DNA of 6,827 nucleotides from Acidobacteriota bacterium (GCA_021784615.1 JAJYHU010000218.1:1-6827), one strand, 5' to 3'. Positions 1 through 6,060 are shown, numbered from the stretch's first letter. Notes: generated by a model not told the origin, from the letters alone. A program made the numbers and translations.

Positions 1-1
1 T

Positions 2-382
2 GCACCGTTGTCTTATCTGCAGTTTATTTCCTTGCAGCGGCGGGCCGTGATGGTGATGACCGACTCAGGCGGAGTCCAGGAAGAGACGACGGTGCTGGGA
101 GTACCGTGCCTAACCTTGCGTGAAAACACGGAGCGTCCGATCACTGTGACGCAAGGAACCAATACGATTGTGGGGCTTAATCCTGAGCGCATCCGGGTGG
201 AGGCTCTGCGGTTGCTTTCCGGGCCAAGGAAGATTGCCAGAATCCCCCCATTATGGGACGGTCACGCCTCCGAACGCATCGTTAAGAGTATTTGCGAATG
301 GATTGATTGCCGAACCGGATCACCTCAAGCTAAAGCAAAGTCTGCGGCTTTAGTTCCTGCGCCCTCCTGGGGTATCAGTTAG
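2..382 (+). CDS. wecB: UDP-N-acetylglucosamine 2-epimerase (non-hydrolysing), C-terminal part
   Basis: This is the 3' end of a gene that begins before the window; the frame is open from base 2 to the TAG at 380-382. The family interconverts UDP-GlcNAc and UDP-ManNAc in the cytoplasm, supplying ManNAc-type sugars for surface polysaccharides. The segment TDSGGVQEE followed by GVPCLTLRENTERP and a Gly-Thr-Asn turn is the signature UDP-binding region of the C-terminal Rossmann domain. Full-length members have about 360-390 residues, so roughly the last third is present. After the expected final helix (about ERIVKSICEWID) there are some 27 extra residues rich in Ala, Lys, Ser and Pro, a lineage-specific tail. 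The next gene starts within 100 bases on the same strand, so co-transcription is plausible. The family call is secure; the exact polysaccharide pathway cannot be read from this fragment. Confidence 0.93.
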   Translation, partial: APLSYLQFISLQRRAVMVMTDSGGVQEETTVLGVPCLTLRENTERPITVTQGTNTIVGLNPERIRVEALRLLSGPRKIARIPPLWDGHASERIVKSICEWIDCRTGSPQAKAKSAALVPAPSWGIS

Positions 383-395
383 CCTGGAGGCTGTC

Positions 396-426
396 GAAGG
401 GAACTATCGGAAAACTCCGACCCTTC
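396..426 (+). other. Bulged hairpin between wecB and the FecR-like gene
   Basis: GAAGGG (396-401) pairs perfectly with CCCTTC (421-426). Inside it TCGG (407-410) pairs with CCGA (417-420) around the loop AAAACT, with a five-base bulge AACTA on the left side only. The outer stem ends at the base immediately before the ATG at 427. No T tract follows, so it is not a classical terminator. It could attenuate or stabilise the transcript, or help hide the upstream ATG at 427. The structure is seen in the sequence; its role is inference. Confidence 0.4.
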
Positions 427-477
427 ATGAAAACACACATAATGGATTATGGGAGGCACGACTTGCCTGACAATTTG

Positions 478-1185
478 ATGAATAAGGTGACAGCTTGGTT
501 TCTGGCGCTTTTCTTTTGGACGCTACCTCTTGCCGCTCAGCCCAGCCCGAATATTTTAGGTATCGTCGTTGGATGTACGGATACCACCTTGGGAGCAGTT
601 CCTCTTCCGAATACCGGAACGATTCTGAATAATGGCGTATTGACAACCGGTCGGCAGGGAAAGGCTCTCCTGGAGTTTTCTCCCACTGGCCTCGCAACCG
701 TTTTTGCGAGCACTAAGATCAGGTTTTATAGGGAGGGTAACCACGTGGTTGCCGAGATGACCTCGGGCGCGATGGCTGTGGAATTAGTTGACCGCCAGAA
801 TTTTGTGGTGACAACTCCCAGGTACAGTATCGCGCCTGCCGACCAGGAGAAAACAATATACTCTGTCGTGCTGACGCCGGACCGGGGCACAATAGTGGCT
901 GTCCGGCAAGGCCGGCTCGCCATCCGGGAAGGCCTCTCAGGACCACCGCATATTCTTTCGGAAGGCCAATATGCCTCGGTCCCACTCTCCACTCCGGGAA
1001 GCACAGGACAGCAAGCCCAACTTAAAAAGACATCCGCCAAGTCACCCACTGGAACGTGGCGCATTGGGTCTCTTTCCCATATGACTTCGTTGGGCATTGC
1101 TGCGGTGGTTGCGGCCAGCGTGGCGGGCGCAGTTGCGATTCCGCTGTCTGCGGGCGGCCAGGTTGCCAGCCCTAGTATGCCGTGA
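478..1185 (+). CDS. Exported FecR-like domain protein with C-terminal hydrophobic helix
   Basis: The product has 235 residues from the ATG at 478. The frame is open from an ATG at 427 (252 residues), but neither start has a well-spaced Shine-Dalgarno; GGGAGG at 451-456 is about 21 bases from 478. I prefer 478 because it gives a clean signal peptide: MNK, then a hydrophobic run (about WFLALFFWTLPL), then AAQ. The body (about residues 40-165 of this form) is a series of beta strands with the FecR pattern: a threshold/default segment (LPNTGTILNNGVLTTGRQG), a strand pair around FASTKIRFY, a VVTTPRYSI strand, and a closing strand near GTIVAVRQGRLAIREG. FecR-fold domains occur in sigma-regulator sensors and in secreted structural proteins; no cytoplasmic anti-sigma helix is present here, so a secreted or envelope role is likelier. 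A Gly/Ala/Val helix (about residues 205-223) is followed by an uncharged tail ending ASPSMP. Its position after wecB suggests a surface-polysaccharide context. Specific function unknown. Confidence 0.75.
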   Translation: MNKVTAWFLALFFWTLPLAAQPSPNILGIVVGCTDTTLGAVPLPNTGTILNNGVLTTGRQGKALLEFSPTGLATVFASTKIRFYREGNHVVAEMTSGAMAVELVDRQNFVVTTPRYSIAPADQEKTIYSVVLTPDRGTIVAVRQGRLAIREGLSGPPHILSEGQYASVPLSTPGSTGQQAQLKKTSAKSPTGTWRIGSLSHMTSLGIAAVVAASVAGAVAIPLSAGGQVASPSMP

Positions 1186-1321
1186 TCCCCGGATTCTTCC
1201 CGATAGTTTGCCGTTTTTTTTGGATTAACGCTTCAGAAATTCCCTTGATACACCACAGAACTCTTCGAGCCTTCGGCCACCCCTTCCATTGCCAGGCATG
1301 CACTTTCCAATTCGCCCACAC

Positions 1322-4219
1322 TCACATGGGGCGCAATGTCCGGGTCTTTGCGTTCCAAGCTTTGACGGTCAGCTCCGCTTTCTGTGAGGGTTCTGCATTC
1401 GGCCAAAGCACTTGGATCCTTATCTGACGTGTTTCCCCCGGTCCAAGCCAGAAGAAGTCATGGTTGGCATAGAAAGCCCGTTCGGGCGACACGATGTTAA
1501 CGTGTGTGAGGAATGCAGGATTCGATCCCGTATTTTGAACCAAAACCACGATTTCGCTCCGGCGCTCCCCCAGCCGCTTGTTGGTTAGAAGGCGCAGTTT
1601 GAGTGAGGTCGTTGTGCCCGCCACTTCCCTTCGCAGCCACGGGCCATGCTTAAAAACAAGCGATGGCTGCGGTGAAGAACGATATTTCTTTCGAAACGCC
1701 GGGTCCTGCATCAGCCTCAGGCAGCATGGCCAATACACCGAGCGTGAAACCAGCTTTCCGTTTTGATCCCGCAACTCCGCCACAATAAGGAAATGGTGAT
1801 TCTCCAGGCTCGGGGGAATCCTAAACTCACCCAGATGGATGTTATTCACAGAAGGCCCCGTCTTTACCTCTATTGTTCCCGAAGCGTGCCAAAGCCTTTG
1901 AAAATGTGTGTCGTAAACATCCACTGAGGCTGTCATTCCCATGATTTCTTTAGGCGGCGCCTGAATCACGCTCGCATTGACCGGCACATTCTCGCCTGCG
2001 GCCCAAATCAAATACGGTAGCCGGACCATAATGTGGGTAGGCTGGTACGTACGCTTCAGGAAATAATAAGCCGCCGTCGCCTGGTTGAGGCCATCAACAT
2101 AGGCGAAGAACTCGATCGGCCAGGGAACCGTGAACGACCATGGCATCAGGCCGGTGGTAATCGGATAATTTGCCTGAGAAAGATCCGAGACAACTTGTAT
2201 GAACTCCCCGGAGGCAATCTGATTGGCGTCACAAAACCTCTGTAAGTCGGGAGCCGTCATGTCGTCTATTTGCGAAGCCCGTGCCGCAAGCGTCCGAGGC
2301 TCCCTGGCCCGGTATTCCATAAAATGATGGATAAACTCAGGGTGTGAATCCGCGAACTTCTTGCTGAAAATGTTGCTGATGGGTCCCTCCATCTCCTGCT
2401 TATCAACCACTTGAAGAATGGATTGCGGTTCTGGCATATTGAAGATGCCTGTTTCACTGATAAATGGAACCCAGTGGTAGAGGCGCGCATACCAAGTCGG
2501 ATCCATATTGACATAGATATGCGCGTCGCCGGGATCGGGAGTCGTGCGGAGGAAGAGCCGCGTACCGTCAAAATCTCGCACGGAACGCTCAATAATGCCC
2601 ACGGAAGCGGTATTTCCCGGCGTATATGGATTAAATTCATTGCCACCGCACCACACGGCCAGCGAACTGTGGTTCCGTAGCCGAAAGACGATCTGCATGA
2701 CCTGGGCTTCCCACACATCCTGCGGCCATAACGGAGTCTCATCGTTCCCGATCGGGAAATCCTCCCACACCATGATGCCCAGCTTGTCGCAGAGCGAATA
2801 GAACTCGTCAGTCTCAGGATTGCCGCCGCCCCACACGCGGATCATCTGGATGCCCTCGGCCTGCGCTGCTCCCAGCAGCCAGCGATATCGCCATGCAGGC
2901 AGGTGAAGCAGTTCATCTAGAGGCCAGCTCCAGTTAATCCCCTTCACAAACAGTTTTCGACCGTTTACCATAAGCTGCCATTTCGCCCAGCGGTCCTGCG
3001 TTTGGGGTCCCGCTGAGCGAATCCGATGAATAGTCCGGATACCGTAGTCGAATTGAAGGCTGTCAATCTGGCGCCCAGCGCGCAGGAGGTCCATCTTTAC
3101 CTCATAAAGATGCGGGTCACCCATGCCGTTGGGCCACCAAAGCTTGGGCGAATTCACCCGCAATTTTTCTCGAACCCAATTCCGCCCTTTGTATAGCGTC
3201 AATGGAAAATCTCGGACCAGAACCCTGTGCGAAGATGGCGTATCCAGAAGTTCGACATGCAAGACAAACGGAACTCCGACCTTTTGGGCTGTCCAGGAGT
3301 TCCGGTAAGTCATTAGCTGAGTCTCTTTCCACGGGTGTAGCGGCTGCCCAAGGGCGGTTGTATCTGCCAAGACTTCGACATTCAACAACAGTTGAGCCTC
3401 TTTGTCATTTGCGCTCCGGGTAATGAGAAAAGGCCGTTCCAGGTGGGTTTTCGGAACAAGCTCCAATCGGACATCCTGCCAAATACCAAAGGGAATGAAC
3501 TCCTTGGGATTAATCTTGCTCGGAGTTGTAACGTTAGTTGATCCGCCGGCAAGCCCCCAAGGGAGGGTGACTTTCTCCGCGTGATTCGGGTCCCAGTTTG
3601 GGACGCCGTAACTCCCAGCCCTCACCTCAACCACAAGATCATTAGGAGAGTCGAAGCGCAGATAACGGCTCACCTCAACGTCGGGCCCACCAAACATTCC
3701 CTCGTTACGGCCCAGCAGTACGCCATTGAGCCAGATTCTTGTGTAGTAGCCGACTCCATCGAAACATAAAAAAGCGTACCGCGCGCGCGCCCCTTTCGGA
3801 ACGCGGAACTGCCGCCGGTAATACCAAACCTTGCTCGCTACCCAGATATACTTCCTCGAATTAAGGTGCTTGTATGGATTGGGCAATACTCCTGCCCGAT
3901 ATAGCGACCATTGCACGGAGTCTGGAACTTTTGCATGAACCCATTTCTGGATATTGTCCAGATCCGCGAGCTTCTGAACGGGCGCATCCAGATCTCCCAT
4001 TTGCCACTGGCCACCCAGCGAAATGTGCTCTGAGCCGCTGCGGGGCGAGATGTAGTAAGGTTCCCAAAGAGGCTTGCCTTGCTCAGTGTTTTGCGCATGT
4101 GCTGGTATCGGCGTGAAAAAGAGGATCAGAAGTGCCAACGGCAAAAACAATGGCCTGGCCGCCCGGCGAACTCCCGCATGAACGCTCACACTATTGTGGC
4201 GGGCAGAAATCACGCGCAT
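1322..4219 (-). CDS. Secreted glycoside hydrolase family 2 (beta-mannosidase / exo-glucosaminidase-like)
   Basis: The product has 965 residues. The frame is open a further 81 codons upstream, but the ATG at 4219 sits five bases after GGAGGAGG and begins a signal peptide: basic start, hydrophobic run RPLFLPLALLILFF, cleavage at AHA|Q near residue 42. The protein is therefore exported to the periplasm or beyond. Domains in order: jelly-roll sugar-binding domain (about 60-255, with FDGVGYYTRIWLNG typical of GH2), immunoglobulin-like sandwich (about 260-400), TIM barrel (about 405-735), and C-terminal beta domains (about 740-960). The barrel shows VKGINW, RVWGGG, VWEDFP, WCGGNE (predicted acid/base Glu528) and FISETG (predicted nucleophile Glu589), then PWSFTVPWP. 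The last domain has a DFFWLGPGETRQI segment like the Ig-fold end of exo-beta-glucosaminidases and beta-mannosidases. GH2 enzymes remove terminal beta-linked sugars with retention. Substrate (mannoside, glucosaminide or other) is not decided by sequence reading. No partner gene is adjacent. Confidence 0.92.
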   Translation of the reverse strand: MRVISARHNSVSVHAGVRRAARPLFLPLALLILFFTPIPAHAQNTEQGKPLWEPYYISPRSGSEHISLGGQWQMGDLDAPVQKLADLDNIQKWVHAKVPDSVQWSLYRAGVLPNPYKHLNSRKYIWVASKVWYYRRQFRVPKGARARYAFLCFDGVGYYTRIWLNGVLLGRNEGMFGGPDVEVSRYLRFDSPNDLVVEVRAGSYGVPNWDPNHAEKVTLPWGLAGGSTNVTTPSKINPKEFIPFGIWQDVRLELVPKTHLERPFLITRSANDKEAQLLLNVEVLADTTALGQPLHPWKETQLMTYRNSWTAQKVGVPFVLHVELLDTPSSHRVLVRDFPLTLYKGRNWVREKLRVNSPKLWWPNGMGDPHLYEVKMDLLRAGRQIDSLQFDYGIRTIHRIRSAGPQTQDRWAKWQLMVNGRKLFVKGINWSWPLDELLHLPAWRYRWLLGAAQAEGIQMIRVWGGGNPETDEFYSLCDKLGIMVWEDFPIGNDETPLWPQDVWEAQVMQIVFRLRNHSSLAVWCGGNEFNPYTPGNTASVGIIERSVRDFDGTRLFLRTTPDPGDAHIYVNMDPTWYARLYHWVPFISETGIFNMPEPQSILQVVDKQEMEGPISNIFSKKFADSHPEFIHHFMEYRAREPRTLAARASQIDDMTAPDLQRFCDANQIASGEFIQVVSDLSQANYPITTGLMPWSFTVPWPIEFFAYVDGLNQATAAYYFLKRTYQPTHIMVRLPYLIWAAGENVPVNASVIQAPPKEIMGMTASVDVYDTHFQRLWHASGTIEVKTGPSVNNIHLGEFRIPPSLENHHFLIVAELRDQNGKLVSRSVYWPCCLRLMQDPAFRKKYRSSPQPSLVFKHGPWLRREVAGTTTSLKLRLLTNKRLGERRSEIVVLVQNTGSNPAFLTHVNIVSPERAFYANHDFFWLGPGETRQIRIQVLWPNAEPSQKAELTVKAWNAKTRTLRPM

Positions 4220-4224
4220 GCTTT

Positions 4225-4232
4225 CCTCCTCC
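4225..4232 (-). promoter_or_regulatory. Ribosome binding site fixing the GH2 start
   Basis: On the minus strand GGAGGAGG lies five bases before the ATG at 4219. It decides the start against the longer open frame reaching to 4462, whose upstream codons encode a Cys/Lys-rich stretch with no signal peptide at its front. Confidence 0.85.
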
Positions 4233-4268
4233 CAAATCCTAAGAGATTTTTGTTTGCTTGTTCGCGCC

Positions 4269-4301
4269 GGGTGGTACACGCGTTGCCTTGCAAGACCACC
4301 C
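4269..4301 (-). promoter_or_regulatory. Two-part inverted repeat in the GH2 leader
   Basis: On the plus strand GGGTGGT (4269-4275) is the exact complement of ACCACCC (4295-4301). Between them lies a second small stem, TTGC (4283-4286) with GCAA (4290-4293), closing a three-base loop. The distal edge is about 36 bases upstream of the GH2 Shine-Dalgarno, so if transcribed it would fold in the 5' untranslated leader. It could equally be a binding site for a regulator of the hydrolase gene. No U tract follows. The repeat is seen; the role is inference. Confidence 0.4.
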
Positions 4302-4595
4302 TTTGTACAACATTGCTTACACATGGCAGGATAGGCACAGTTCTGCGTCGGGTTCTTATGTCCAAGGGTGCAATTCTCGCGCTTCGTGGAGTTTAAAGCC
4401 AGTGATTTTTTTAGCCGAGCGGAAGCATGAGGAACGCGCATCAGGGTTACGGAAGGAATCAAAAGCTGCTTTGAGACTTTACTTTACCTCGAAGGTGTAG
4501 CCGCTGGTAGGCGGTACATGGCTAGGAAAACCTCCTCGGTCGGCGGAGCTTAGGGTGTCGGTAATTGAGAGATAGTGCAGAGCTTGTCAATGAAT

Positions 4596-5084
4596 TCATG
4601 CGGCCTGCTGCGGTTGCGCTGGTTCTGAAAAGGTGGCAATCTGGGGCATCGCGAGCCTTAAGTAGTCGGAGTATTTCATTCGGATGGCATCTCGATGGGT
4701 TCCGGCGTTGAACACAATTTCTTCCGATTTTCCCAGCGAGCGGTCTACCCAGGTTTCCATCTTGTAAAAGTTCCCAAACGGAGGAAAGGCTCCCAATTCA
4801 GAATCGGAGCAGAGATTGTGCAGATCGCCTTCGGGCACGATTTCGAGACGCTTCGCTTCAACCGATTCCATGAGCCGATGAAGATTTAAGCGGTGCGAAG
4901 CCGGCAAAACTGCCATTAGGAAATACCCGTCGGCACGAAGGACAACCGACTTGGCGAAATGCTTTGCGGAAAGATGTAATTCTTCAGCAATTTTCTCGGC
5001 AGAAAACGCCTGAGGGTGTGGAAGCGCCGTGTAATTAACATGGTGCGAATCGAGATAGTCGCGGACACGTTGACCTATTGACAT
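4596..5084 (-). CDS. YbaK/ProX-type aminoacyl-tRNA deacylase domain protein
   Basis: The product has 162 residues, the normal size for a stand-alone member. Family proteins hydrolyse mischarged aminoacyl-tRNAs in trans in the cytoplasm; YbaK acts on Cys-tRNA(Pro) and ProX/ProXp on Ala-tRNA(Pro). Visible features are an N-terminal helix-strand segment ending in LPHP, the conserved lysine region AKSVVLRADG (Lys45), a central LGAFPPFG loop (residues 98-104) and the GTHRDAI motif (128-134) that closes the active-site groove. The GAFPPFG form resembles the YbaK/EbsC-like proteins often annotated simply as deacylases, so the amino acid and tRNA removed are not known. The start ATG follows GAGGAGG with five bases between. 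The last dozen residues are a disordered Pro/Gln/Ala tail. It lies 46 bases downstream of the small gene at 5131-5292, on the same strand, so a shared transcript is likely. Confidence 0.88.
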   Translation of the reverse strand: MSIGQRVRDYLDSHHVNYTALPHPQAFSAEKIAEELHLSAKHFAKSVVLRADGYFLMAVLPASHRLNLHRLMESVEAKRLEIVPEGDLHNLCSDSELGAFPPFGNFYKMETWVDRSLGKSEEIVFNAGTHRDAIRMKYSDYLRLAMPQIATFSEPAQPQQAA

Positions 5085-5089
5085 TGTAT

Positions 5090-5096
5090 CCTCCTC
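5090..5096 (-). promoter_or_regulatory. Ribosome binding site of the deacylase gene
   Basis: GAGGAGG on the minus strand lies five bases before the ATG at 5084, which settles the start. The deacylase is thus likely to be translated independently of the frames just upstream. Confidence 0.8.
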
Positions 5097-5130
5097 GCAT
5101 TCGTCTCATAATCAGATTTACTCCCAGCTT

Positions 5131-5292
5131 TTATTCGGGTTGCCTTTCTGTAAAAGGCGGCCTCCTGCTGGGCGGCCTCACTGTCTGCTTCAAAACTTGC
5201 TTTTTGAAAACTACCGGACCCCGCCCGTGACCAGTTCCATGCCACTTGCGTGCGGAAAGACCGACTGGCCTCCATGTCGCCTTAGCTTTCAT
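5131..5292 (-). CDS. Small basic protein of unknown function (53 residues)
   Basis: The ATG at 5292 is preceded at five bases by the consensus AGAAGGAGG, the best Shine-Dalgarno in the window, and the frame ends at TAA 5133-5131. The product begins MKAKATWRPVGLSARKW and is strongly basic: about a dozen Lys/Arg, two His and only two Glu, with a Pro/Arg-rich end (RPPSRRPPF). There is no signal peptide or membrane helix. The composition would suit nucleic-acid or ribosome contact, but that is inference. It sits between hsp20 and the deacylase gene on the same strand. A competing frame (5275-5075, 66 codons) overlaps it and runs 10 bases into the deacylase gene, but has only a weak AAGG before its ATG. 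A frameshift joining the two frames is also possible. I do not recognise a family for either product. Confidence 0.45.
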   Translation of the reverse strand: MKAKATWRPVGLSARKWHGTGHGRGPVVFKKQVLKQTVRPPSRRPPFTERQPE

Positions 5293-5296
5293 AAAG

Positions 5297-5306
5297 ACCT
5301 CCTTCT
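5297..5306 (-). promoter_or_regulatory. Consensus Shine-Dalgarno of the small gene
   Basis: AGAAGGAGGT on the minus strand lies four bases before the ATG at 5292 (five from the AGGAGG core). The same stretch can pair with the 3' arm of the hairpin at 5335-5364. It is the main evidence that the 53-codon frame is translated. Confidence 0.7.
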
Positions 5307-5334
5307 GCCTTTACTCCTCATCGCGCTGGGGGGC

Positions 5335-5364
5335 AAGAAGGAAGCATTCAAACGCTTCCTTCTT
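5335..5364 (-). other. 11-bp perfect hairpin between hsp20 and the small gene
   Basis: On the minus strand AAGAAGGAAGC (5364-5354) pairs without mismatch with GCTTCCTTCTT (5345-5335) around the eight-base loop GTTTGAAT. It lies 22 bases after the hsp20 stop codon. It is followed by GCCCCCCAG rather than a U tract, so it is not a canonical intrinsic terminator; it may be a processing or stability stem at the 3' end of the hsp20 message, or a weak terminator. Its 3' arm is also complementary to the Shine-Dalgarno of the next gene. Confidence 0.6.
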
Positions 5365-5386
5365 ACGACCCCATTCCCAGATGTCC

Positions 5387-5908
5387 TCAGGCAGCTTTGG
5401 ATTCGATGTGGATCTTTTTGGTGGGAACTGCCTTGGGCAACGCGAAACTGATAATCCCGTCCTTCAGCGTTGCCGAGACCTTTGCCGGATCCACCTCGAC
5501 CGGCAAGTCAATCATCCGCATGATCTTGCCCGCGCATCGCTCCGTATAGATCGTTTTGCCTTCTTTCTGTTCATCTTTGGTTTCTCTCTGGCCGGTGATG
5601 GTCAGTCGGCGCGGTTCCACATTGACATCGAGTTCCTTCGTCTTGAAGCCTGGAACTTCAGCCTCTACGGTGATCCCGTCTTCCGATTCCCTGATGGTGA
5701 CATGAAGAGGATGCAGCAGTTCTGACTCTGCCCGCAACCAGTCTTCAAGATCACGGCCAAAGATTTTTCCCTTTCCCTCGAACAACTCAAAAGCCCGGCG
5801 CGCAATGGAACCGTACACTTCCTGTATGCGGTCGAACACTTCGTCGATATCTTTTAACTTGATGGGGGCATCCTCTTTTGCAGGCTGTGGTATCATTTTT
5901 CCTGCCAT
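5387..5908 (-). CDS. Small heat-shock protein (HSP20 family) with DUF2934-like N-terminal segment
   Basis: The product has 173 residues. It is an ATP-independent holdase that binds unfolding proteins in the cytoplasm as oligomers. The frame is open to 6001, but the ATG at 5908 follows AAAGGAG at seven bases and begins the natural MAGKMIPQP start; the upstream 31 codons look like non-coding DNA. The alpha-crystallin domain runs from about residue 66 to 160: HVTIRESEDGITVEAEVPGF, the strands around LTITGQRE, and DGIISFALPKA. The C-terminal I-x-I motif is IHI (166-168), the residues that dock on the neighbouring dimer. Residues about 35-65 (IARRAFELFEGKG, then GRDLEDWLRAESEL) match the pattern of DUF2934, a short helical module usually found as a small separate protein or at ends of stress proteins. 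The 248-base upstream region holds its presumed promoter. The HSP20 call is secure; the DUF2934 call is from pattern memory. Confidence 0.93.
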   Translation of the reverse strand: MAGKMIPQPAKEDAPIKLKDIDEVFDRIQEVYGSIARRAFELFEGKGKIFGRDLEDWLRAESELLHPLHVTIRESEDGITVEAEVPGFKTKELDVNVEPRRLTITGQRETKDEQKEGKTIYTERCAGKIMRMIDLPVEVDPAKVSATLKDGIISFALPKAVPTKKIHIESKAA

Positions 5909-6012
5909 GGGATTGCTCCTTTCATCTGAAAATCGTGGCGCTCGCGGGTTTGTTTTTGGCCAATAGGGATGCAAACGTCGCTGGGCCTCTGCTGGAGCCA
6001 ACGCCCACCAAC

Positions 6013-6018
6013 ATTATT
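6013..6018 (-). promoter_or_regulatory. Possible -10 element for hsp20
   Basis: AATAAT on the minus strand matches five of six bases of the sigma-70 -10 consensus and lies about 104 bases before the hsp20 ATG. No good -35 hexamer was found 16-18 bases further upstream (ATCTTC at best), and neither a CIRCE repeat nor a clear sigma-32 promoter is visible in the gap. This is a weak call. Confidence 0.2.
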
Positions 6019-6046
6019 AAGCTAGCGTGTTGCGAGAAGATAAACA

Positions 6047-6060
6047 GTGAGCGCACTCAC
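6047..6060. promoter_or_regulatory. Palindromic operator-like site upstream of hsp20
   Basis: GTGAGCGCACTCAC is a near-perfect inverted repeat: GTGAG/CTCAC with centre CGCA. Read as GTGA-N6-TCAC it has the layout of a CRP/FNR-superfamily site. It lies about 30 bases upstream of the possible hsp20 -10 element and 97 bases after the end of the upstream gene. On the minus strand the repeat is followed by TGTTTATCTT, so a weak terminator for the cold-shock pair is an alternative reading. Confidence 0.4.

Larger units (their letters stand above)
4220..4595. other. 376-base gap between the deacylase gene and the GH2 gene
   Basis: No complete gene is seen here on either strand. The part next to GH2 holds its leader with a hairpin (4269-4301), an 8-bp palindrome TTGTACAA (4303-4310) and the Shine-Dalgarno sequence. 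The part next to the deacylase holds a short minus-strand open stretch (4479-4586) that reads like a protein tail but has no start. A seven-T run on the plus strand (about 4405-4411) has no stem beside it. I found no convincing -35/-10 pair for GH2, although its promoter is expected here. Confidence 0.5.

Noticed and set aside
726..1097. 123-codon minus-strand frame opposite the FecR-like gene
   Set aside because: It lacks domain features and lies entirely over a plus-strand gene with a signal peptide and plausible fold.
1186..1321. Eight-T run (1214-1221) as a rho-independent terminator for the plus-strand genes
   Set aside because: I could find only a three-base stem (CGG/CCG) before it, too weak to call a terminator.
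2266..2742. 158-codon minus-strand frame inside the GH2 gene
   Set aside because: It is an out-of-frame shadow within the conserved catalytic barrel.
4220..4462. 81-codon upstream extension of the GH2 frame
   Set aside because: The strong Shine-Dalgarno and signal peptide at 4219 mark the real start; the extension is Cys/Lys/Arg-rich and would bury the signal peptide.
4496..4549. Eleven-codon minus-strand mini-frame after GAGGAGG (MYRLPAATPSR)
   Set aside because: The ribosome site is about ten bases away and the product is too short and unremarkable to support as a leader peptide.
5246..5725. 159-codon plus-strand frame antisense to hsp20
   Set aside because: It is a mirror of a secure coding gene; no ribosome binding site, no recognisable domain.
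5909..6001. 31-codon upstream extension of the HSP20 frame
   Set aside because: AAAGGAG lies seven bases before the ATG at 5908, and the upstream residues have no match to sHSP N-termini.
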